Origin: Sepioteuthis lessoniana
Taxonomy: Eukaryota > Mollusca > Cephalopoda > Myopsida > Loliginidae
Length of the DNA: 64,000 nucleotides
NCBI GenBank assembly: GCA_963585895.1
Contig: OY757904.1
Location: 154,292,919-154,356,918 of the forward strand
Direction: 5' to 3'
Both the position numbers and the translations under genes were made by a program. The notes under the pieces are model-generated. The model made no database searches and was not told where the DNA came from. It was given only the letters and a program-made list of their open reading frames with translations. Positions 11,695 through 24,075 of the stretch are shown in pieces. The stretch's first letter is position 1; each line of letters opens with the position of its first letter.

Positions 11695-12065
11695 GTTTAT
11701 GTCATATCAACTGTTTTAGGTTTTTATGCCTAACAATTTAGTTTAGCATTAGTACAGTTTTTTGTTTACACACAGTTAAATGGAAAAACAGTTCTATTCC
11801 AAACAATTCAGTTTAGCATAAGTACACAGTTTAGTTCTATCCGACCCATAAATTAGACCCTGTTAAGAGCTCCCACTCCAGCCCCGAGTGGACCTGGAAG
11901 CGATGGCAATAAAGGGGCGATCAGCATCCCCCAAAGCTCCAACATAACTAGAGCCTCACCATTAGATTGTTTAGTGTCATATCCAGGACACTCGTTGGGA
12001 GAGGCTTACTCCTTTGCAGAGATGCGGTCGGTGTATTCTCCTGCCCCAACCGACTGGGGCTAGAA
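11695..12065 (-). repeat. Family A copy, second of the cluster (inverted)
   Basis: TATGTCATATCAACTGTTTT tail, short type 1 array, body with CGAGTGGACCTGGAAGCGAT and end CAACCGACTGGGGC. Confidence -1.
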
Positions 12066-12248
12066 TTATTAGGATTAGTTTGTTGACACTACTTTATTGT
12101 TTGAAAACAATCGTAATACTCAATTGTGTGTAAACCAATTAGTTCTAAATTATTCAAAAATATGATTACCTACAAACTATTCACTGGCAAATCATGCATG
12201 TATAACTATTTAACTGTGTGCAAACAAATGACTGATATTAAATTGAAT
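12066..12248 (+). repeat. Family A type 2 array fragment, third of the cluster
   Basis: Array units CAATTGTGTGTAAACCAATT and AACTGTGTGCAAACAAATG in the opposite orientation to both neighbours. Confidence -1.
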
Positions 12249-12249
12249 T

Positions 12250-12695
12250 AGGTCTGGTTTGGTTTCGTTGGGTTTTATGGCATATCAACAATTGTAGGTT
12301 ATCTAATGCCAAATACCGTTTATACATATATGTTAATGATTTGTAAGCACATTTTGTTGATATCATTCTTAAACAGGCATGAACTCTTTCTTGAATACAG
12401 TTAAATGGTTTCAAGTATTGCTATATAACAATCACAATTTAACATCAGTCATTTGTTTGCACATAGTTTGTTCTATTTGACCCATAGATGGAATCCTATC
12501 AGGCGCCACCACTCGGGGTCTGTGTGGACCTGGGAGAATGGCAATGAAGGAGTATTCCATATTCACCGAATCTCCAAGTTTGAATCCTCGCCATAAAATG
12601 TTTAATATTATATTCAAGACACTCGTTACGTGGCGGGGTCTTGCCCCTCTGCAGCGATGCGGTCGGTGTATTCTACAGCCCTAAATGACTGGTCT
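12250..12695 (-). repeat. Family A copy, fourth of the cluster (inverted)
   Basis: GTTTTATGGCATATCAACAA tail, array, then GTGTGGACCTGGGAGAATGG, a GGCGGGGTCTTGCCCCTCTG stretch and TGCGGTCGGTGTATTC. Confidence -1.
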
Positions 12696-12696
12696 G

Positions 12697-12960
12697 CAAA
12701 TTGAATTATTAGTACTAAATTGCAATACTTGGATCCATTTAACTGTGTAAAAACGAATAATGTTGAATAGCAATACTTGAAACTATTTAACTGTGTGAAA
12801 ACAAAAAAGCTCTGGCTGGTTTAAAAAGTGTTAACTACAAACTGTTCGTTTACAAATTATATATATTTAATATATATGTATAAATAGGATTTTACATTAA
12901 ATAACCTACAAGGGTTGATGTGACGTAAAAACCAATCAACCAACCAAAGAAACAAAGAAA
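12697..12960 (+). repeat. Family A array and tail, fifth of the cluster
   Basis: Type 2 units, then AGGATTTTACATTAAATAAC, GGGTTGATGTGACGTAAAAA and a short AACC end. Confidence -1.
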
Positions 12961-13009
12961 CTAACAAATAACCATTGAACCATCTTTTTTCTTTCTTTCT
13001 TTGGCATTC

Positions 13010-13011
13010 AA

Positions 13012-13042
<31 letters not shown>

Positions 13043-13100
13043 TTATCTATCTATCTATCTCAACCTGTGCATTATCTATTAATCTATCTATCTATCTATC
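13010..13100. repeat. (TATC)n microsatellite
   Basis: Two TATC runs separated by a short unique stretch. Confidence -1.
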
Positions 13101-13109
13101 AAAAACTCA

Positions 13110-13300
13110 ATAGGCTGAACATGATTCTGTCACGGAAAGTGACCAAATGGGCTTTATTTTTTAACATAGTCCCCCGTGCTGGCAACACATTTCTTTCATC
13201 GGTGTTGCAGTGATTGGATCCCATTTGTCGTGAAAGTCATTAACAGCCGATATAACATCATCCTATAAACTTTTCAGCTAACCCTGATATCTTTTGACTC
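13110..13300 (-). mobile_element. Possible mariner-like transposase C-terminal remnant
   Basis: Reverse-strand frames give DDVISAV followed by a degraded stretch that loosely resembles the end of mariner transposases. Weak; it could be an unrelated repeat. Confidence -1.
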
Positions 13301-13345
13301 ATAGCAATATTGATCCATCAGAAATGAAAGAAATGTCAATATCTC

Positions 13346-13348
<3 letters not shown>

Positions 13349-13377
<29 letters not shown>
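13349..13377. repeat. (TA)n microsatellite
   Basis: Uninterrupted TA run. Confidence -1.
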
Positions 13378-13380
<3 letters not shown>

Positions 13381-13524
13381 CTACACTTGCGTCACATAAT
13401 AAACTCTCACACTACTGTATTGTGAAGGCATTGTGTTCTTCGTTGCATTGACCGTTGGCGAAGTCATTCGGTGCAGGATATGATAACAAAGAACCGATTA
13501 CGGAATGTCATCAGATGTATATAT

Positions 13525-14500
13525 GAAGGTGGTTCAAAAAGTTCTTAGCTTCAATCAGAAAGGTTCGGACAAACGGGACAGTTTTTAAACGATACTCAAG
13601 TATTTCAGTCTCATCACGGAATAAGGTGGTTTCCTGGTCCTTCAAAAACTTCTTCACAGCACATATGATCTCATCATTCTTTTCAAAATAGCGACCACGA
13701 AGGTGAGATTATGATTTAAGAAACAGGAATTAGTCAAACGGAGCTAAGTCTGTTAAGGGAGATGGGGTAGCAATTAAAGGCCACTGTTTGCCGCTTCTGC
13801 TATTGGAATCTGAACATTGTGAACGGATGCATTGTTCTGGAGCAAGAGCACACGTGCTCTTAGCTTCTCAGCGTTTCTTGATTCTTTCCATCACTTGTCT
13901 TCGTAGAGCTGTCCATTAACTGTTTTTCCTTTTCCCAGGTTGTTTAACATGATCCTGTCTTCAGAATCCTCTAAAACAGTAGCCATCACCTTGCTAACAG
14001 ACAGTGTCAACCCGAACTTCTTCAAGAGTGGAGAACAGTAGTACTCCATCCTTAGTTACTGATCAATAGCGGTTATTCTTTGGGTTAGCCTGGAAACGAT
14101 TTAGAAGTGTCCTGGAAATATGAACCCTTTTCAGCTGGTGCTAAGGCATCAACCTTCTTGAGACCCATCTTGCAGATATCTTTCTCATCTCCAAAATCCC
14201 TCTTAAAAGTATGGAACAAACCGGAACAAATGCCCATGTTGTAAGCTATATTCTGGGGAGTAAGACATATGTCATTCTATACCATACGGTAAATAGCATC
14301 AACTTGCTCATCAGTGGTAGAGGTTTTTGAACGACCTGAGAAAGAGTAATCTTTTGTGCGTCCCTGTCCCACCTGAAATCCACAGCCCGTTTCTTCGCAA
14401 TTGCATAGGATGAGGAGTCCTCAGAAAATATCTGTACCATATCATAATGGGTTTCCTTGGGTGTCATGCTTTTCTTTTGCAGATATTTTATGACTGATCG
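13525..14500 (-). pseudogene. Mariner-like transposase, decayed
   Basis: Reverse strand. An N-terminal 73-codon frame (14246-14467) starts MTPKETHYDMVQIFSEDS and includes AKKRAVDFRWDRD, like the helix-turn-helix region of mariner transposases. Further on, QNNASVHN stands where family members have a catalytic DNA-x-x-H-like block, then LTDLAPFD, SHLRGRYFEKNDEIICAVKK and FLKDQETTLFRDE. The frame has several stops and shifts, and the middle catalytic Asp position looks lost. GGTGGTTCAAAAAGTTCTTA at 13526 may be its 3' terminus. Confidence -1.
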
Positions 14501-14696
14501 GTACTCTTGTTTAGTCTATTTTTTTAGATTTGTCATTCTTGGATCGAAACCTGGTTGACTGTAACGCCTCACTTTCATAGAGACATTAATCTGAATTAGT
14601 TCTTTTAATTTATAAGAAATGGTTTTTTATACTACAACAGAAATGTTCAGCTATGCTCTTCTTTTTGGCCAAGGCTTAGAACTTTTTAATGATCTT

Positions 14697-14720
14697 TATA
14701 TATATATATATATATATATA
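14697..14720. repeat. (TA)n microsatellite
   Basis: Short TA run followed by GATA units. Confidence -1.
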
Positions 14721-14879
14721 GATGGATAGATAGATTGATAGAGACAAACTCAGGTAGAGAGAGTAAGTCAGAGAGAGTAAGTCAGAGAGAGTCATCAGAA
14801 TGTGAGCGTTTAAGATGAAGCCATCTTGCACAAGGAAAAGGATAAGCAGAGAAGATTTAAGGTGACTATGACTAAAACC

Positions 14880-15217
14880 ATACAAATCTCCGTAGGTTTG
14901 AGAGATAAGAAAACATGCGTAATTAAAGCCTTTTGAACTTTTGACAAAAAAGGAATTCGTTGCGTTTCTTTTTTGAATCTTTTTCCACGAAGATTATCAG
15001 ATTAACAGAAGCTGACGTCCCTGTTTTGAGATAGCCAACTAATCCTGATAATCGATACGGGTTATTTCACGTAGTATTTGAAGTCAATAATTGTCTAAAG
15101 TTTATGAAGTCCAGAGTTAGGACTTTCACCTATTAAGGCCCTGAGCTATATGAAATATTTTGCGCTTCCTTAAAATGAATTGAGTAAAAATGTTCAAATG
15201 ATTATGCATAATTATAT
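14880..15217. other. Unassigned stretch
   Basis: AT-rich; no gene or recognised repeat. Confidence -1.
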
Positions 15218-16312
15218 CATCATCATCATGTCGTGCTGGGAGCACGGATATCCCTGACCCTCTCTCGCCACTTTTCCCTATCGTTCATCGCCTTAGGCAG
15301 GTCTTCTGGACAACATCCCGTATCCTCACATAGTTGCTGAATGTATGTTCGTGCTAGTCGTCCTGCTTTTGCACGGCCATGTGTGGGGGTCCATAAGAGT
15401 ACATCTCTTATGAGTTCGTCCCTGCTTCTCCAGCAGTGTCCTGCATGTCTGGTTCGTCTAACTTGAATAGTTTTCGTGATAGGAGGCTGGCAGCCGTACA
15501 GTTGGTGTCTTGTGGGGTGTTGACGTCAGGACTTGTTCAAGATTGCACGCAGCATTCTTGTGTAATTGCCGTCTAGCTTCTTCTCCAGCCGTTTTGTTAG
15601 AGTCCATGTAGTGCATCCATATAGCAGTATCGATGCGACCGCTGCCTGGAAGAAACTGCGTTTCATTTTATCGGTTAGGTCTGATTTCCATATAATCGAT
15701 AGCCTATTGATAGCTGTCCATGCTTTCGTTAACCTCGTGTCGATGTCCTTTTCGGTTGATGCGACGCTGCTTCCTAGGTAAGTGAATTTGTCTACTAGTT
15801 TAAGAGGGGTTCCGTCTAAGTGGAGATGTCCCCCGTTTGATTATAGCACATATATTCCGTTTTGTATGCATTAACATAGAGGCCTATGCCTGCGGCTGCT
15901 CGTTCCAAACTATGCAGTAGTGTTTCGGCCTGGTTGGGTGTATTTGCCAGTATCACTATGTCATCGGCGTAGTCGGCGTCGGTAATTGTTTTTGCGGGGT
16001 ATCTTCTGCTTCTTTTCTTTGTTAGCTCGAAGCCGTTCTCTCTGATTTTATCAATCGATGTTCTAAGTACGTAGCCTTGACAAATCATAAAGAGGTATGG
16101 AGCTAGCGTGTCCCCTTGTAGTACTCCTGCTACAATGTCGAAGTATTCTGTGTCTCCATCTGGTGATCGTACTTTTACTTATGTGTTCCTATAGAGAATC
16201 GTTATTGCTGCTACTGTTTCTTTAATTATGTCGTATGCTAGTAGGATTTGTTCCATCTTTCCTCTGTGAATGGAATCGAAAGCCTTGGTAAAGTCGACAA
16301 AAACGTGAGTAA
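15218..16312 (-). mobile_element. RTE-like LINE, 1.1 kb 5'-truncated copy
   Basis: Reverse strand, beginning at an ATC (reverse ATG) run. Contains the C-terminal block (LCEDTGC, AMNDREKW), LDGNYTRMLRAI, KLVDKFTYLGSS, the RT catalytic block DADYADDIVILANTPN (ORF 15816-16088) and, at the 5' end, TKAFDSIH. Broken by stops and shifts. This is the second longest RTE copy. Confidence -1.
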
Positions 16313-16572
16313 ATCAATAGATTAGGGGAATTTCGTTGAAAAATGAAAAATGTTTTTCAGGATTATTTTCTATGAATGTAAAATCTGCATTGTTTGAAAT
16401 TGGTTTTAAGTAAAAATTATATTAGTCACATAAAAGCAATTCAAAATGACAACGAATCAGAATGTTCTCGGCTTGAACAGAAGTCTGTCATTAATTTTTT
16501 GCTGGCTGAGAAGAGCAAATCATGTGAAATTTATTGAAGAATGGGTAATATGTACAGCCCCTGCCGAGTGGG

Positions 16573-16652
16573 TTATATATATATATATATATATACTACA
16601 TTTGGTCTGCCACTAACCCACCAAGTGAGTTCGTTACAATCATATACTGTTG

Positions 16653-16694
<42 letters not shown>
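16573..16694. repeat. Two (TA)n runs
   Basis: Runs at 16573-16595 and 16655-16694, separated by a short unique segment; the second abuts a family G repeat. Confidence -1.
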
Positions 16695-16697
<3 letters not shown>

Positions 16698-16935
16698 CAT
16701 CCATAGACAGACTGTTTCGTTCTATCAGAACTCATCAGTGTGGCTAGACAGGCTAGGTTCCCGAAGCTAGGATCGAAACCTGGCTGACTGTAACGCCAAT
16801 CTAAGATTCTAGCACTCAGCCACGAGGAAACCAGAGCAAGCGAAGGAAAACGATTATGTATCATATTTGTTTTTGTTTACATATATCCGCTCAACGGAAG
16901 AGCCTTGCTTTAAGCTAGTGGCAACCATTACTTCC
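16690..16935 (+). repeat. Family G repeat
   Basis: Second full copy of the element at 2045-2335: GTTCTATCAGAACTCATCA, GGATCGAAACCTGG, CACGAGGAAACCAGAGCAAG, ACATATATCCGCTCAACGG. Confidence -1.
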
Positions 16936-16999
16936 TTATGTAATATCTGATGAATTAGTGTTAAATAATGGAAACTGATAAAATAAAATATATCTAAAA

Positions 17000-17638
17000 A
17001 ATGATATTTCGAGGGTGTTTTATCTTAAGATATATCTTATTTAGCTTATATGTAAGTTTAGCACTGTAATTCCTTCTTCCTGGAAATGTCTCCCCTGCAG
17101 CTAGTCACTTCCCACCGTTATACCACGCTAGTTATATTACTTATATTACTTACATAAATAAACTTTGAAAAAGTTACCAGTATTGGATGATTATTATCAA
17201 TGTTATTTTCAAAACAATGACTTGCAAAATAAAATCTGATATAGGATGATATTGATCATTTCAAGTCACTGTCTTAGAATAGAGACCCTTCTGCCTCCTC
17301 AAAAAGCAAAAAAAAACCCCCAAAAACAAAATAAACAAAAGTAAAACAAAACATAATAAGAAAGAAAGAAAGAAAGAAAGAAGGAAAGAAAGAAAGAAAG
17401 AAAGAAACTCATTCTAAGACTTATTTTTATATAGGTTTTGTGATAAGAATATCAATTTTTGTCTAAAGTTCAATTTTGTTTTTCCTGTCAGGTTATACTT
17501 TTTTTAAAAACTCTTATTTATCGATAAGATCCATCTATAAAATCATAAACAATAATTCACGTTGAACTTCGTCCTAACATTTTGACCTACAAAATCTAGC
17601 TCAATGTCAATCACATGATTCTGAGGGGAGGGTTTTTA
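17000..17638. other. Ferritin upstream region
   Basis: Non-coding sequence 5' of the TATA-like box. It holds a GAAA-type microsatellite (about 17357-17406) and otherwise unassigned AT-rich DNA. TCACATGA near 17611 resembles an E-box half-match. No convincing metal- or antioxidant-response element was seen by eye. Confidence -1.
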
Positions 17639-17673
17639 CTATAAAAAACGAAGGAAACGCCAAGAATCATTTT
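17639..17673 (+). promoter_or_regulatory. Ferritin core promoter: TATA-like box and initiator
   Basis: TATAAAAAA begins at 17640. TCATTTT at 17667-17673 fits the initiator pattern, with its A at 17669, 29 bases after the first T of the TATA-like box, a normal spacing. Starting there would put the IRE about five bases from the cap, matching the known need for cap-proximal IREs. The exact start site is inferred. Confidence -1.
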
Positions 17674-17713
17674 GAATTGGTCTCGCTACGTCAGTGAACG
17701 TACAGACGAATTC
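17674..17713 (+). promoter_or_regulatory. Iron-responsive element (IRE) in ferritin 5' UTR
   Basis: The hexaloop CAGTGA (17692-17697) closes a perfect five-base-pair upper stem, TACGT (17687-17691) with ACGTA (17698-17702). Below it is a three-against-one internal loop, CGC (17684-17686) opposite C17703, the arrangement typical of ferritin IREs (UGC/C). The lower stem is GTCT/AGAC, then a G-G mismatch, then GAATT/AATTC. IRP binding here would block translation when iron is low. It lies about 95 bases before the ATG. Confidence -1.
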
Positions 17714-17808
17714 CAATCGAATCGTTAAATCAATTGATTAATTGAATAAAATCATAAAAATTTTTTTTGTCTTGTTCATTATTCAAAATTCAAAACCAGA
17801 ATCAAACG

Positions 17809-17913
17809 ATGAGTCAAACACGCCCCCGCCAAAATTACCACGCCGAAACTGAAGATGTGATCAATAACCAGATCAACTTGGAACTGCATGCCAGTTACGT
17901 GTACATGTCAATG
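17809..17913 (+). CDS. Ferritin coding exon 1
   Basis: Thirty-five codons, from the ATG to the SM of YVYMSM, followed by a GTGAGT donor. It carries the N-terminal extension and most of helix A, including iron ligands E25 and Y32. The context ACGATGA is an acceptable animal start. An upstream in-frame ATG at 17767 would add 14 residues ([14 protein letters not shown]) unlike any ferritin N-terminus, so the ATG at 17809, followed by the expected S-Q-x-R-x-RQNYH, was preferred. Confidence -1.
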
Positions 17914-18414
17914 GTGAGTTTCTTCTTTCTCATAATTTCTTTTTTAAAATACTGTTTGAATCTTGATCGTATTTTTCTATTCATCAAAAGGTGAAAGAAA
18001 AATATCTTCCTTTTTATCCTATTTCAACATTTTCTTCAACTTGTAAACTCTTTATAATCAATTCCTATAATTATTTTTCCCAGAAAAAAACGGTTTGGTT
18101 TCTTTGTTTAATGGCATATCAACCTTCGTGGTTTATTTAATGCCAAAACTATCCTTGTAGAAAAACAGCAGTAATCATAACTAACCCATAACTTGGTTGG
18201 GGTAAAGGGGTTAATACCTTCCCTTGGGTATTTGTTCGAAAGTGAACGTAATAGCGCGTCTGGAGTTTGAACACGCGGTGACTCTTCCTTTTAAAATTTG
18301 TATTGGTTGTAAATTTCTGCGTATACAACTAATGATCTATTAGTACATAAAGTACGTTTTTTTTTGTCTCATAGGTTATATTTTAATGGAAAATGTGGAA
18401 CTTTCCTGAATTGC

Positions 18415-18489
<75 letters not shown>

Positions 18490-18994
18490 GTATGTGTGTG
18501 TGTGTGTGTGTGTGTGTGCTAGAACAGGGATCTCAAACACGCAGCCTGCAAGCTATTTTTCTATGGTACACAGAAGAACAATTTTCGTGACTTATATCTT
18601 TCTAAAATTTGGTAATTTCTCCCTTGCCCCTGACCATATTTCTCTTCAGAGAAAAGTAGAGAATACTTTTCAGTCGTTTTTCCTTCAAAATTCTAAAAAT
18701 AGACTCAAAACTAAAAATAATCCATTTTATATCCAATTAAAAACATTCTTAATATGAACGTTAGTGGAATCTTCATTGGCTTGTTTCAAAGGCCTACTAT
18801 AGTGGAGAGATGACTGGGATTATAGAAAATTAGCTGTCACAACAGATCATGAATTATTTTTGTTTCATAATGAGAAAAGAAGGATTGATTTAATAAGTGT
18901 TAGCATGAGGAAGGTGCACTTAAGATGACAGCACGTACAAATATATATTTATTTGTTTGCTTGTTGTATTTTGTAGTATATTAACCCTTGTAGG

Positions 18995-19035
<41 letters not shown>

Positions 19036-21522
19036 TTGTAAACGAATAGTTTGTTGGTAATATTATTTTTAAACGAACCAAATTTTATTTATGAGCACAC
19101 AGTTAAATGGTTTAAGTATTGCAATCTAACACTAATGATTCTATTAAGCATTATCCATTTGCACACAGTTAAATGGTTACAAAAATTGCTATGTAATACT
19201 AATAATTCAATTTAACATCAGTCATTTGTTTGCACACAGTTAAATGGTTTCAAGTATAGTTTTGTAACACTAACAATTCAATTTAACATCAGTTATTTGT
19301 TTACAAATAGTTGAATAGTTAAATAGATCTATTTGAGCAATAGATGGAACTTCAACGCGTATTACCACTCTGAGTCAGAGTGCACCCGGTAGCAACAGTT
19401 TTGAAGAGGTTACTTCACACACATTCCCTAAAGCTCGAGAGATAGAGCCTCCCCATCCGATTGTTTATTGACATATCCAGGACCCACGTTGAGGAGGTCT
19501 TACCCCTCTGCAGAGGTGCAGTCAGTGTATTCAACAGCCCCAGCTGGGCTGTGATTTCTTAGCGAGTTCAACTAGTAAACCATCACAAGTGAGTTCGATC
19601 CTCACAGGGTGTCTCATACCTGTGGTATAAGCTTAGCAAAGAACAGCTAAAATCAATATCTGATAAGATTTGCTATTTTTTGAAAAGTTTCTTTTAAAGA
19701 AAATCTTTTTAACAGCTTGACAAAACCTAAAGCAAAATATTTTGCCTAGTCGGCTGGGGCTGTAGAACTAAACGGTGGTTGGAGTTTACTGGGGGTTTTT
19801 TTTTTGCATTTAAACTGCGTATTTATGTTAAACTAAATTGCTTGAAATTGAACTGTTTTGACATCTAAACTGTGTACTTATGCTAAACTGAATTATCTGA
19901 AATAAAACTGTTTTGACATGAACTATGTGTATTGACCAGTCGGCTGGGGCTGTAGAATACGCTGTCTGCACCTCTGCAGAGGGGTAAGACCCCTCCAATG
20001 AGTGTCTTGGTTATGACACTAAATATTCTGATGGTAAGGTCCCAGTAATGCTGGAGCTTTGGGGAATGCTGGGTATCTCTTTATTGCCATTGCTCCCAGG
20101 TCCACTCTGGGCCAGAGTGGTAGCACCTGATAAGGGTCCCATCTATGGGTTAGATAGAACTAACTGCATACTTATGCTAAACTGAATTGTTTGAGTTAGA
20201 ACTGTTAAACTAAACTGAATAGCTTGAAATAGAATTTTTTTAGACAATTAAACCGTACTTATATTTAAGCTGCGTGCTTATGATAAACTGAATTATTTGA
20301 AATGGAACTGTTTTTTGACATTGAAACTGTACTTACACTAAACTGAATTGTTTAATATAGAACTATTTTGACATTTAACTGTGTTTAAACAAAATCTGTA
20401 CTTATACTAAACTGAATTAGCTGAATTAGAAATGCTTGACTAAACTGAATAGCTAGAAATAGAAAAATTTTTCACAATTGAACAGTTTTTACATTTAAAC
20501 TGCGTACTTATGCTAAACTGAATAGTTTAAAGTAGAACTATTTTTTATAAAAATGCATTTGGCGTTAAATAACCTACAAAGGTTGATATGCCATAAAACC
20601 CAAACAATAACAACAACATAAAGCAAAAGATTGTCTGAAAAAGCCAAATTATTGTAGTCATATGGGGTATGCAATTTATGCAGCCCTTCCCCTACGAGCA
20701 GAATGCGACAGTAAGTCAATTTCTCAACGGATTATAACTGATTTGAATTCATCATTTTCCTTCTCCAACACTTGTTGCCATTCCAAAGTTTAACAGCCCA
20801 GTCTGTCCTTCTGTTAAGGGGAAAGAAAGAAACAAACAAATGATGTTTGGGAGAGAATAGTTAGATTCAAACCTTTTTCAAGGATATTAGCGTTATGCGA
20901 AATGCAGCTTGCTTAATCTTGAATCTGAGCTCAGGTCATCGTATCCACTTCCTACGACGATAACTGCACGAAGAAAACTTTTGAAAACTTTTCATATTTT
21001 AATGAAGGCTGTCTCTTCGTAGAAATGATTCACATTTATCATGTTTCCATCGACTAAATGTATGAATTGAAACTTTAGAAAATATAATTGATCCGAAAAA
21101 TGCATAAAAGTGAATAATACTTGATATTTTGGGTGATTAAAGTCTTCAAAGGAATTACTTGGAAAACAAAATTATATATTTATGAATTGTCAATCCTCCG
21201 TCATGAAAAGTAAAATGTGTTGACATTTTAAACGTTCTTTAACTCACTGAAGGTCTGTCCATATAACTTTTCTCATTAAGTTTGGGTTTATTATATTCTG
21301 CCATCTATCTATCTATCTATCTCAGTCTCTTGTTTATTAGTTTGTTTGTTTGTTTGTTTGTTTCTCAGCTTGTTCATTTCTATCTATCAATTTACCCATC
21401 TATTTATATATCAATCTCAATATATTTTTTGTTTGTTTATTTGCTTGTTTGTTTGTTCGTTCGTTTGTTTGTTTGCTAGTTCATTTGTTTGTTTGTTTGT
21501 TTCTTTCTCAATCTGTTAATTC

Positions 21523-21574
<52 letters not shown>

Positions 21575-24042
21575 TGTCTTTGTTAGGTCAAACGTACTGT
21601 TCGTAATTGCTTAATCTTTCTCTGTTTTTCCAGTCCTTTTATTTCGATCGTGATGATACAGCTTTATCAAAATTAAAAGATTATTTTAAGAAACGCTCCG
21701 ACGGAAAGCGTAGCCATGCTGAGCAGTTGATGTCCTACCAAAATAAGAGAGGAGGCCGAGTTATTTTGAAACCAATTCAAGTAAGTAACCTATTAATATA
21801 TGATAATCGATTATGACAAGCGATTGACATTACTTCATATATTATTAGACATTTCTAAAATGAATCGAAGTGTTCTTAATTTTGAAACACGGCAAATTTG
21901 GTATTTATGAAATATAATCATATCCATATAATTACTGTTATACTTGCTCATGAGATCTCTTTACAAATAATTTCGACCTGTCGGCTGGGCTTCCCCTATA
22001 GAAGGGTAAGACCCCCCACCACTTAAAATGAGATGTCCTGGGTATGACGATGAACTGCATCTTGATGTGAGGCTCTAGTTCTAGAGATCTCGGAGTCTGG
22101 AGTATCCCATCATTGCGATTACTCCCAGGTCCACTCTATTTAGGGGTGGTAGTACCTGTTAGGGTTCCAAATAGTATTTTTAAAATCATTCGTATTCGAT
22201 AAGAGATAAGACTGCATGAAAAAAAAAACCTTTTGAGACAACGACATAAAATATGTAAATATAAACACACAAGAAAGACGATTTCCTAATCGTTAGGCAT
22301 AAAATGACCCGAAACGAGTTGACATACCGTTAAATTCAATTAATCGATCATTTAATGATAATTATATAAAAATATCAGTCATGTTATCCATTCATGAAGT
22401 GATGTTCTTTATCAACACTTTTCATTTTATACGTGATGGCAAAAATTTATACAAGGTTTGAAGTATGGTTAGTCTATTGAGAATCACACTCACTTGCAAT
22501 GGTCTGCTAGCATAGCTCGTTAACCTTTACACAATGCATGACACTGAATTTTGGAGTGTAGTGACAATTGAAACCATCATTATCGTGACACTGGGAATAT
22601 TTCCGAAAACATTTCAAAGAGATAGAAAGAATTGAAAGTCAGAAAAAGAACTTCAGATTCTAAAATTATCTAAAATAGAAATTAGAATCCTGAATTATTA
22701 AGGAATCATTTATCGAGAGGGAACCATTTGGTACAAAAAGTTTGAACACTAAAAGATGCAACCAACTGGTACAAAAATATACAAGAGTTGACATGACTGG
22801 GTAGAAAAGGTGCTCGTCTTAAAATTATGCAAGAAGTTAAAATCTTCCCATGTTGACAAATGGTATATGCTTAAACCAGATGCTGTCACAGACAATTGTA
22901 TGGAACTTTGAGATACAAACGGATCACCTAATCCCATCCAGAAGACAATAAATAAAGTTGGCGACAGTAGTCGAGGGTGACCCAAAGGCTCCCTTTTCAA
23001 TATCTACTACACCGAAGTATCGGGGAGGGCGCTACTCCATTCCCTGGATTGCTCCACTTTACCCTTTATCCTTACCTTATAGTGCTGAGTGCTTAGCAAG
23101 ACGGCATCAAGTACGATTTTTTGAATCTTTGGTATGACTCGACCTGGGATTGAACCCCGGTCTCCGGACCATTGGCGAACACGCTATTCATTTGGCCAAT
23201 AATACCTAGTCTTAATTAACTAGGAAAAAAAGAACTTGTCAATTAGTGGAGGTTGCCGTTCCTGCAAACCATTAAGCGAAAAGAGAGACAAATACTTAGA
23301 TCCTGCTAGAGAGATGAATCAACTATGTAATATGAAAGTGGCGGTAATACGGATTGTTGTTTATGCATTTGGAACGGCCTCAATAGAGCAGGAAAAGAGA
23401 CTAGGGAAACTGGAGATTAGTGAAAGAATCGAGAACATACAGACCACAACACTTAGCTTGAATAATTTGGAGAGTCCTGGAGACACGAGTTCAATTAAAA
23501 ACCACCAGTTAAAACTGGGGTGAAAAATTATAACGGAGTGCGGACCACAGAGTGAAAATCAAAGGAGACGAAAAGAGGGAAAAGTACTTTGACCTTGCCA
23601 GAGAACTAAAATATGCCATGGAACATGAGAGTGACAGTGATACCATTTGTAATTGGCATGCTTGGAACGGTCCTCTAAGGCTGAGAAAGGGGTCTGGAAG
23701 AGTTGGAAAGTGGAGGACGAATCGAGACCATCCAAACTACAGCATTGTTAAGATCGGCTAGAATACTGAGTGGGTCTTGTTATCACTCAGACTCCTATGA
23801 AAGACCCTCAGCTAACGCTTGTGTGAAAAACTCACTAAGAGTATGCTAATAATAATGATAATGATAATAAGGATAATATTTCTTTTCCCAATCCAGAAAC
23901 CAGCTCGTGATGAATGGAGCATGCTAATGGACGTAATGGAGAGTTCTTTGGAGTTGGAAAAGAAAATAAAGAAGGAATTTCTGAATATCCATCAAGTTGC
24001 CTGTAGACATGGCGATGCAGAGGTTTGTAAAATTATTTTCCT

Positions 24043-24075
<33 letters not shown>

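Noticed and set aside
17767-17808. Upstream in-frame ATG as the ferritin start
   Set aside because: The extra 14 residues resemble no ferritin N-terminus; the ATG at 17809 fits the family and follows the IRE.
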